DNA of 64,000 nucleotides from Eopsaltria australis (lineage: Eukaryota > Chordata > Aves > Passeriformes > Petroicidae). Below, piece after piece: positions 56,701-64,000 of the stretch; position 1 is the first letter of the stretch, and each line of letters starts with the position of its first letter. The notes under the pieces are model-generated. The model searched no databases, was not told the DNA's origin, and was given only the letters and a program-made list of their open reading frames with translations. The translations under genes were made by a program, and so were the position numbers. The DNA lies in assembly GCA_034509425.1 (NCBI GenBank), contig JAVTVJ010000542.1:744001-808000 (forward strand). The letters are read 5' to 3'.

Positions 56701-58134
56701 CCTGCCTTCAGGTTCCTCACCAAAATGTGGCACCCCAATATCTACGAGGTAGGTCCCCTGGGACAGCGAGGAGGCTCTTGCACAGGCAGTGGACACGTGT
56801 GCCCCTGTTGTGATGGCACTGGATGCAAATGCCAGCCTTTGGCACTGGACACTCAGTGCCTTCAGCGATGAGTGCCTGGCACAGGGAACGCCGCTAACGA
56901 GCTCACGACAGTCCTTTGCTGTCCCAGCACAGGTTCCAGGTCAGCCAGGCTTCCCAGGCCTGATGGCTCCCACGCTTGGGGACATTGTGCCTATGCCAAG
57001 AGTGGCTGGCCCCGGGGCCCATGCCAGGGGCACAGCATGCTGGACGTTGGACAGCCTGACCTGTACGGTGCTGGCAGTCATGGGGTGCTTGTCCACTTCT
57101 GTGTCCCTCCTATGGGACTGAAGGGACAGCTGGGATGGCCTCACCTGGCTTCAGCCAAAGGGAAGAGCGAGCAAGGAGATCCTGGGGCAGCAGCTCCTGA
57201 GGATCCTGTTTCTCTTGTGCTTTCAGACGGGTGATGTGTGCATCTCCATCCTCCACCCGCCCGTGGATGACCCGCAGAGCGGGGAGCTGCCCTCGGAGCG
57301 CTGGAACCCCACCCAGAACGTGCGGTGAGGGCTGGGGGAGCTGCGGGCAGGAGGCTCATCCAAGGGCAGGGATGGGAAGGTGGGAAAATGGGGATGGCCT
57401 CCTGCTCCCAAAGCCTGCAGGAGGTGCCAGGGGGCTGTTGAAAGCTCTCAGGCTGTGGGCTTCGCTGAAGAACAGCCAGAGCTTGCGTGTGGGTGAGTGT
57501 AAGCCCAACAGCCCGTGTGCTGCTGTCCCCTGCCTGGCCTGCTCCCCTTTGCTGGGGCCTCTCTTGCTGTGGGCAGCACAAGGCTCTCCCAGGGACAGAG
57601 TGGGGCTGCTGGGCACTGCTGGGGTGCTGCTGACCTGCCTCAGCTCTGACCTGCTCGTGTTTATTGATGCCAGAACCATTCTGCTGAGCGTGATCTCACT
57701 GCTGAATGAGCCCAACACGTTCTCCCCAGCCAATGTGGACGCCTCCGTGATGTACCGCAAGTGGAAGGAGAGCAAAGGGAAGGACCGGGAGTACACGGAC
57801 ATCATCAGGTGTGTGCTGAGCCTTGGCCTGGCAGCCCTGGCTGTGCTGGGACCCTGTGGGACACGGGCTCTGGAGGGCTGTGGTGCAGAGCTCTGTTCTC
57901 ACCTCCCCTTTCTCACTCTCCAGGAAGCAAGTGCTGGGCACCAAGGTGGACGCTGAGCGGGACGGAGTGAAGGTCCCCACCACGCTGGCTGAGTACTGTG
58001 TGAAGACCAAGACTCCAGCCCCTGATGAGGGCTCAGACCTCTTTTATGATGACTATTATGAGGATGATGACATGGAGGAGGAAGCAGAGAGCTGTTATGG
58101 TGATGAGGATGACTCTGGCAATGAGGAATCTTGA
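53710..58134 (+). CDS. CDC34: CDC34 (UBE2R1), ubiquitin-conjugating enzyme E2 R1
   Basis: E2 enzyme that builds K48-linked ubiquitin chains with SCF ligases, driving the G1/S transition. Five exons, 53710-53886, 56662-56748, 57227-57324, 57674-57808 and 57924-58134, join in phase to 235 residues (human 236). The UBC fold begins SSQKALLLELKGLQEEPVEG. The catalytic cysteine is C93 in TGDVCISILH, followed by the class-specific acidic insertion HPPVDDPQSGELPSERWNPT. The C-terminal acidic tail (DYYEDDDMEEEAES to DEDDSGNEES), which binds the cullin basic canyon, is complete. UBE2R2 is the close paralogue, but the tail and the position between TPGS1 and BSG indicate CDC34. Intron 1 (2.8 kb) carries a minisatellite. 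No damage is seen. Confidence 0.97.
53887..55925 (+). other. CDC34: CDC34 intron 1, unique part
   Basis: GC-rich intronic sequence with no supported exon or RNA gene before the minisatellite. Open frames on both strands here are short and unlike known families. Confidence 0.6.
55926..56503. repeat. 25-bp minisatellite in CDC34 intron 1, about 23 copies
   Basis: The unit is close to CCTGGGGCCTGGTGTCCGTC followed by CTGCC, with variants GTGTCCATC, missing GCCT, and CTGTAGG. The 25-base period rotates through all three frames, so long spurious frames (over 200 codons) appear on both strands. It ends about 160 bases before exon 2. Confidence 0.95.
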
Positions 58135-58815
58135 TGGCCCTCTGGCATTGCAAAACTTACCATAAACTACTGAATTTTACCTCAACTAGAACAAACTGGT
58201 TTGAATTTAGGATCTGTCAGCCCTGAAATTAACTCTCTACCTCGCAGGGAGACTGTTCTGCTGTTGCAAAGGAAATCCCATCGCTGTCTTTGTAGGAAAA
58301 GATAAACCCCCTATTTTATAAACTTCCTGGGGGGGCGGGTGGAGAGGGAGAAACTGTGTTGGGGTGTTCACAAAGCCACAGAAACTGGGGTGCTGGTAGC
58401 TCTGCCTGGCTGAGGAGTGACAACCAGGCCTGGTGTTGGATGTCTTTTGAGCATGTTCCTCTCCTCTCCAGCCCAATGGGGTAGGAGCAGTTTAGGGTCT
58501 TGTGGGGGTGGTGAGTGGTTGCTTTGGTGAGGGGCAGCGTGTGAGTGCTGTCTTGGCTTTCAGCAGCTTTTGGGGTTCACCCTGCAGTCCTCTGGGCTGT
58601 CCCCACAGGACCCTTGTGCCTCCCCTGCCCATGAGGCTGGAGCTCTGTTCACAGGGAGAAGAGCACCAGGGAGGACGTGCCCAGCAGCCACCAGCACTGA
58701 GGGTGTGGGGATGCTCTGTGGTTTTTAACTTGCTGGGAGGGACGGGGTCATGCTGAGTATTTCTGCTTCTGTTTTTTTGGACACTATTTAATAAAGTTCT
58801 TCCAGGGAAGGGTTG
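58135..58815 (+). other. CDC34: CDC34 3' UTR with poly(A) signal
   Basis: Noncoding sequence after the TGA at 58132-58134, ending with AATAAA at 58790-58795 in the AT-rich context ATTTAATAAAGTTCTT, a convincing 3' end about 660 bases past the stop. Confidence 0.8.
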
Positions 58816-60800
58816 TGACTCACGGGTGAGATTCTGCCTGGTCTGTGCCCAGGCTGCAAAGGATTTGTGTCAGACATGGACTGGCATGGAGCAGTGGGTG
58901 GATGGGCTGGCTGCTCTCCTGGGGCTGCAGGACAGCTGTGGGTCTCACAGCAACCTTCTTTCCACCTTGCAGAGTGGGCAGGAGGGTCTGGGCAGGGGCT
59001 GCCTCTGATCTGGAGAGCATCTCTGCCCTTCCCGGGCAACATTCAGTGCCTCTGCCCTGGGGCTGTTGCCAACACTCGCTCTTGGCCTGGGCCAAACCCT
59101 CCAGTGCTGCACGGGGAAGGTGTTTTACCTTCTCCCTCCTCTGCAGGCAGCCGACCTGCCTGGGCAGTGCCTGGCTGTGCTCAGCGGTAGCTGATGGGCG
59201 CCCCATGGGTGCCCAGCGCCCTTGCAGCTGCTCTGATCCCAGCTGGGTGTGCCCTGAGCCCGCAGACCGGGACCGGCTGGGACATGCGAGCTCCGGGAGG
59301 CTGCGGGGAGCTCCCCAGACTGCGCCGAGCTCCCAGCCCGGGGCGCTGCCGGCGCCTTCCCCGGCTGGGATGGGGTGAGCAGCCCTCGGGGCCAGGGCAG
59401 GGATGAGGCCCTGGCAAAGCGCCTGCCTGGGGCTCCTGCCCCCGCTGCACAAAGCTCGTCAGACAGGGGTAATGAGCAAAACTTCCCTCGGCTGGAGTCG
59501 TGCAAATGGGATCAGGGCTTGAGTGACACCTGCGACTGCACGCGGCGAGGGCATGTGCTTTGTTGCCTTAGGAAATGAGGCTAAAAGGTGAATAGGATTA
59601 TTGTCGCTTTATTCAGGCCTGGCAAACGGCTTCCAAGGTCACCCAGCCGCCATGGAGCAGCGGTCCCGGCTGCTTGTTCACAGCCGGCCCCTCCTTCCTT
59701 TCCTGGGGGGCTGCTCTGTGCGCCCCCAGCAGCCTCCCCCATCCGCATGGCCGTGCCCATGTGGCCTCTGCCTTTGCTGGCTCTTTGTGGCCAGCTCCCT
59801 CCCCAGTGCTGGGTGCTGGAGGCCACCCAGATCAGGACCAGCTCCTCAGCCCGCGGGTACCATGGGCACCATACTCAGCCGAATTTCTGCACCACAGGAG
59901 CCACATCTGCAAATCCCCCCAGCGCAGGGGGAGCACGGCCAGGGCATGGGGGTGGGCGGGACATGGGCAAGAAACGCTCTGGGAGGAGCTGGCAGATCCC
60001 CGTGGAGAGCGTGGTGGGGGCTGGCGCCTATGGCCCCATTGTTTTGGCTTTTCCTACCCCCCTGCCCAGCACCCCCGGCCGTGAGTGCTCCATGGCTGAG
60101 TCAGTCAAGAGTTCACTCCTGGCATGGAGAAGAGTTGGAGACAGAGCTGCTGCCCCGCAGAGGCCTCTCTGCCCCAGCTGCCTTGTTGTTTACTACCTGC
60201 CCAGCCCCTTGGGGTTATCAGGCACTTCCAGCTGGGCTGGAGCTGCGACTTGAAGCCCAGCACGCCCTGACTCCAGTGTCCGGCTGAGAGCCTGGGGCCA
60301 GGCGCATCCCCTGCACCCCGGGGCAGCGCTGCTCACGGGCTGTGGGCGCTGTGCCGAGGGCCGGAGGGGGCTGTGGGGCAGCTCCCGGTGCGCGGGTCCG
60401 TCGGTTTGTCCTGGCAGCGGCCCCGCGGTGTCCGCAGGATCCATTGTCCGTGCCGGACTCCCTGCGCCGAGGAAGCGCTGCCCGCTTTCCTTCCCACACA
60501 TCCCGCTGTGCGGGGGACCCGCAGGCGGCCCTGGCTCACCCCGGGAGCCTCCGGGAACCTCCTGCTCGGGGACCCGCCTGCCCGAGCCCTCGCTGGCTCC
60601 CCCGTGACTCTGCCCACGCTGCGCCCCGAGGAGCCGCATGGCCTGGGGGTGCGTGTGTGTTCCGGTGCTCCCCCCGGTGCGTGCGGCTCGGCAGGGCCGG
60701 ACACGTGCGGACCTCTTGACCCCCCCCCCCACCCCCGGTCTCTGCGGGGTCTCGGAGCCGCCCGGGGCAACGGCGGCACCGGGGGCTCCCCGGACCCTCA
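58816..60800. other. Intergenic between CDC34 and BSG, no gene supported
   Basis: No exon was recognised; GZMM occupies this place in human, but no serine protease motif (IIGG, TAAHC or GDSGGP type) was seen. A minus-strand AATAAA at 59608-59613 sits in an AT-rich pocket and could end a transcript coming from the BSG side. A run of 13 or more C occurs near 60720. Confidence 0.45.
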
Positions 60801-60819
60801 GCCCCGCCCCCAGAGCGCG

Positions 60820-61092
60820 TCCTCATTGGCTGCCCCGGCCGGTGGGCGTGGCCCCGGCGGGACCGGCCCGAACCGGCTCTGCCCGCGGGGCCAGCACAGA
60901 GGCGAAGGCGCTCGGTGTGATTTGCTCTCTGATTGGCCGCGCCGGGGCCAATGGGCGGGGCCTGAGGGGCGCAGCGCAGCGGGATTGGCCGAGCGGAGGG
61001 GCGAGGGGCGTGTCCCGGTCTGGCCCCGCCTCCCCCCGGTGCCCCGGTCGCGGTTATAGCGCGCGCGCGGCGCGGCGGGGGCGCGTGCGGAG
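60820..61092 (+). promoter_or_regulatory. BSG: BSG promoter with four Y-boxes and GC boxes
   Basis: CCAAT or its inverse lies at 60825-60829, 60932-60936, 60948-60952 and 60984-60988, interleaved with GGGGCGGG-type GC boxes. This is an NF-Y/Sp1 CpG-island promoter. A weak TATAG lies near 61055, shortly before the exon. Confidence 0.6.
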
Positions 61093-61174
61093 ATGGCGGC
61101 GGGCGCGGCGGGAACGCGCGCGGTCCTGGCGCTGCTCGTCTTGTGCTCGATGGCCGCAGGCGCCGCGGGGACAA
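61093..61174 (+). CDS. BSG: BSG (basigin/CD147), signal-peptide exon; gene continues past the right edge
   Basis: Basigin is an Ig-superfamily membrane glycoprotein that escorts monocarboxylate transporters to the cell surface; avian forms are known as HT7, neurothelin or 5A11. Only exon 1 is present: 27 codons reading an alanine-rich signal peptide, MAAGAAGTRAVLALLVLCSM and on to GAAGT, then a donor A|GTACGG at 61175. Ig exons must lie beyond the window. The call depends on the signal peptide type, the CpG promoter and gene order (CDC34 then BSG in human); there is no Ig domain here to prove it. Confidence 0.65.
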
Positions 61175-64000
61175 GTACGGACCGGACCGGGGCGGGCCGG
61201 GCTGGCTCCGGTCTGGGGGGGCTCCGTTCGGGCGGCGGGGATTTGCGGGGGGCAGCTCCGCGGCGGGTTGGGCGGAGGGGCGTCCTGCGGGGGCTCCGAG
61301 GGGCGTTAGCGGGACCCCGGCACCGCGGGTGGGCTCCGGGCCGGCTCCGGGAGCGGCAGGCGTGGGGGGAGGAGCGGCGGCGCGGGCGCCTGCGGCGGGG
61401 CACGTCCGCGGCGGGCGGGGCCGGGGCCGGGGGAGCGGAGGCGCCCCGGGGCTATCGGGGCATGGCCGGGCTGGGCTGGGCTCGGCGCTGCCGTCGGGCA
61501 GTCCCGGGGCTCAGGCGGAGGATGCCCCGGCGCACCGCGTGCCCGCCGATCTCTTTAACCGGAGGGGCGGCGGGTCCGGCGGTGCTTTCAGCCGCGCTGG
61601 GTCGTTCTCTCCTTAGGAAAACCGAGGAGTTTTTTCCCCGCGGCCGCTTCTCCGGTTTCCGCGGCTGAGGAACAGCAGCGTCACCCCGGGCTTTAACCCT
61701 AACGATGTTCGGGATAATCCCCGGGACGGGAGCGGCTCCGGCGGCTCCGGCAGCCCCGGGTGGGCGCTGAAAGCGCTTCCCGCAGGGGAGAGCGGGGTCT
61801 GCCCCGGGCTGGGGCTCCACGTTCCACGTTCTCGGGTTTTGGGGGAGCTCACGGCGAACCCGGCCGAGTTCTCCCCGCAGGACTCCGCCCGCAGCCGCGG
61901 GATCAGCCCTCGTGCACGAGGTGCGAATGGGACAGGCTCGGTTTGGTCGCCCGTGGCAAGCAGCGGGTCCTGGCTGTTTGGCGTGGTGGATGCTAAACAA
62001 TTCGCAGCCTGTTTGTGCCTAATTCAGCATAGTAGAACCAAACCCTGAGAGTTGGAGCATCCTGGAAAACCGAAGTGTCTGCTCCGATAGTTTCTTGCTA
62101 CAGAATTATGTTTTAATTGTGCAGGTCAGAGCCTCCTTCTAAACCTCCTAAACCTTACACTGATCATCTGGAGCTGCCCAGATTGGCCGCATCCCTCTCC
62201 CCTTGTGGCTCTGGGGGTTTCTAGGTCCTCTCCTGGCTGGGGACTGGCACCAGTGGGATGTGGAGGAGGCAGTTCCCATCGTGGGCTGGAAAAGCCCTGG
62301 AAGGGACGAGCTGGCCCATCAGTTGTGTAATGCCCATGTCCTGCCTGGCCATGCCCGGGCTTGGTGTGGAGCTGTGCTGGTGCCTCGAGGGAGCAGAGTG
62401 GAAGCTGAAGAGTGGGGTTTGGCCACTCAGCAGCGTTTAGGTTTGGGTTTAAGGAGCAGACTGGGGAGCAGCTCACCGCGTGGGGTTGGAGCATAGGTCG
62501 GTGTGTGCCTGGACTGTGCCCTCGGGGGGAGGGAAGCCTGACTTTGACCTGGCCGTGTGAAGCTTAATGGCAGATTTTACAGCTGTTTTAAATAGCAAAA
62601 AGTGTTGGATTCTCACCTGTCCCCTTCCCAAGCTGAGAAGGAACTTGCACCCTGTGGGTCAGTGGGGCTGTGGCTTTGCTCAGCCACCCTGATCACGTCC
62701 CACTGCTGTTAACACCCTGGGGACTCCTCCCTCTGCGGGGGGAGAGGTTGTTTTTAGTTTGAAGGTGACTCTGGGGAATGTTATCTGGTCTCTCTGCCTT
62801 CCCTGCTGGCTCGGATACCACGCAGTGCCCGGGGAAGCATCTGGCTCAGCTCTGTCAGGAGTGTCTGGGCTTTGGGAGCCGAGTCGCTCTTGCAGCCCCT
62901 CGCCCTCTGGAAAATGTGGCAGCAGCCCTGATCGATCCCAGTGGGTTGGTGCTGGCCGTGCTCCTGTGCCTTGGGCTCCACAGGCGCCTTCCCCAGCCTG
63001 GAGAGCCCAGGATTGGGATTGCCTGCCCTCAGCTTTCTGGTGGGGACATTAATCCCCTGGGAATGCAAATGGTACTCGCTGCTGCTGCTTGCTGGAGCCT
63101 TTTTAACCTGTCTGAACTGCACGAGGTACCCTCTAACTCTAACTCGGAGCAAATAACCTTGCACAGCTTATTTTGTCAGCGTACAGTAATCACCTTGTAG
63201 CTGTAAAACCCTTGATCTTTACCAGCTCCTGCTTTAATTCGGGCCGCAGTTGGAGCAGACGGGCTCGTGCAAGTGCTGTGGGCAGTTCCAGGGCTGGTCA
63301 GGCTTGAGGGTGTTTGATCACAGGGCTGTGGTGTGAAAATCCCCTTCTGGTGCACGGGTCAGTGGTTCTGGGAGTGGAATCCAGCTGATACCCCCATCCC
63401 ATAACATCTCTGGGTAGCCCTGAACCTCCCACTTGGTTAAAATTAGAGTTTGCCTTCTCCTGAAGAGTGCCCTGGTTACAGATGAGGGTCCTTTCTCTTT
63501 CAGCTGTGCTTATTCTTCAAGACTTTCAAAGCTTTAGTGGGTAGAGCTAGCTTTTCCTTTGAAAAATGTGGAATTGATTTCTTCGGGAGTCAAGCTTAGC
63601 TTAGAGGCTGGCTTGAGTCTTTCTTGAGTTTGAGCAAACTTGAGTTCGTGGCGCTGATTTGTTTCTACTCTCACAAAAAAGCAGCCTTAGGATTTCTCGT
63701 TAAAACATCTTTAGGCATTCAAAACCCCAAAAAAAAACCCTTCAAAGTTCACCTTCCCTGTGCCTGTACATGACAGTGCATCCATGGAGGGTTGTGTATA
63801 ATCACGAAGTGCTTTTAACTGAGCAGATTAATTCCCGGAAGGTTCTTGGGGTGCGAGCTGCCTGCTAGCACGGGAAGGATGTGTCTCAGGCTCAGCTCCT
63901 TCTTCTGAAACCTGGCTGGGGGTGAGTCACGTAGTGACCTCAACCTGTGCCTGATGGCTTTTCCCGAAGTGGAGCTGCTGAGCCTCCCTTCCTGCCTGCC
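61175..64000 (+). other. BSG: BSG intron 1 (partial)
   Basis: CpG-rich at first, becoming AT-richer after about 62000. No Ig-like exon was recognised, including the extra Ig0 exon used in the retinal isoform of other vertebrates. Frames such as the one at 62203-62496 show no cysteine pattern of an Ig domain. Confidence 0.5.

Noticed and set aside
58826..59378. Possible GZMM between CDC34 and BSG
   Set aside because: No serine protease catalytic motif was seen in any frame; the open frames are short and unconserved.
62203..62496. Possible extra Ig exon (Ig0) of BSG
   Set aside because: The frame lacks the spaced cysteines and tryptophan of an Ig domain and good flanking splice sites.

Overview
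The window looks like a stretch of a GC-rich, gene-dense bird chromosome, probably a microchromosome of the chicken chr28 type. Introns are short, CpG islands sit on almost every first exon, and seven spliced vertebrate genes lie in 64 kb. Their order and orientation match human 19p13.3: MIER2(-), C2CD4C(-), SHC2(-), MADCAM1(+), TPGS1(+), CDC34(+), BSG(+). The species is inferred from gene content and compactness; no species-diagnostic sequence was seen.

Layout. 1-8750: the 5' half of MIER2 on the minus strand (seven coding exons; the gene runs off the left edge) with its CpG-island promoter. 8750-22880: about 14 kb with no supportable gene. It holds a 33-bp minisatellite, a small duplication, several AT-rich islands that look like regulatory elements, and two palindromic RFX X-box-like sites. 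THEG lies here in mammals, but I found no THEG exon. 22880-26970: C2CD4C (one coding exon, long 3' UTR, TATA box inside a CpG island). 29550-34480: SHC2, 12 coding exons on the minus strand, one intron being GC-AG. 36450-43150: a complete 12-exon plus-strand transporter of the MFSD14/HIAT1 family. It sits where mammals have ODF3L2 and appears to be a third MFSD14 paralogue. 43150-48860: no gene seen. 48861-51256: MADCAM1. 51390-53035: TPGS1. 53540-58815: CDC34, with a 25-bp minisatellite in intron 1. 58815-60800: no gene seen (GZMM is at this place in human). 60820-64000: BSG promoter, signal-peptide exon and part of intron 1.

The genes are not an operon or a single pathway; they are a conserved synteny block. 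MIER2 is a chromatin corepressor, C2CD4C a C2-domain protein, SHC2 a phosphotyrosine adaptor, the MFSD14-like protein a membrane transporter, MADCAM1 a mucosal homing receptor, TPGS1 a tubulin polyglutamylase subunit, CDC34 the ubiquitin E2 for SCF ligases, and BSG the chaperone of monocarboxylate transporters. The most notable points are the third MFSD14 paralogue, a MADCAM1 with the integrin-binding LDT and a third Ig domain after the mucin stalk, a CTG in a perfect Kozak context where MIER2 should have its ATG, and the X-box palindromes in the gene-empty interval.
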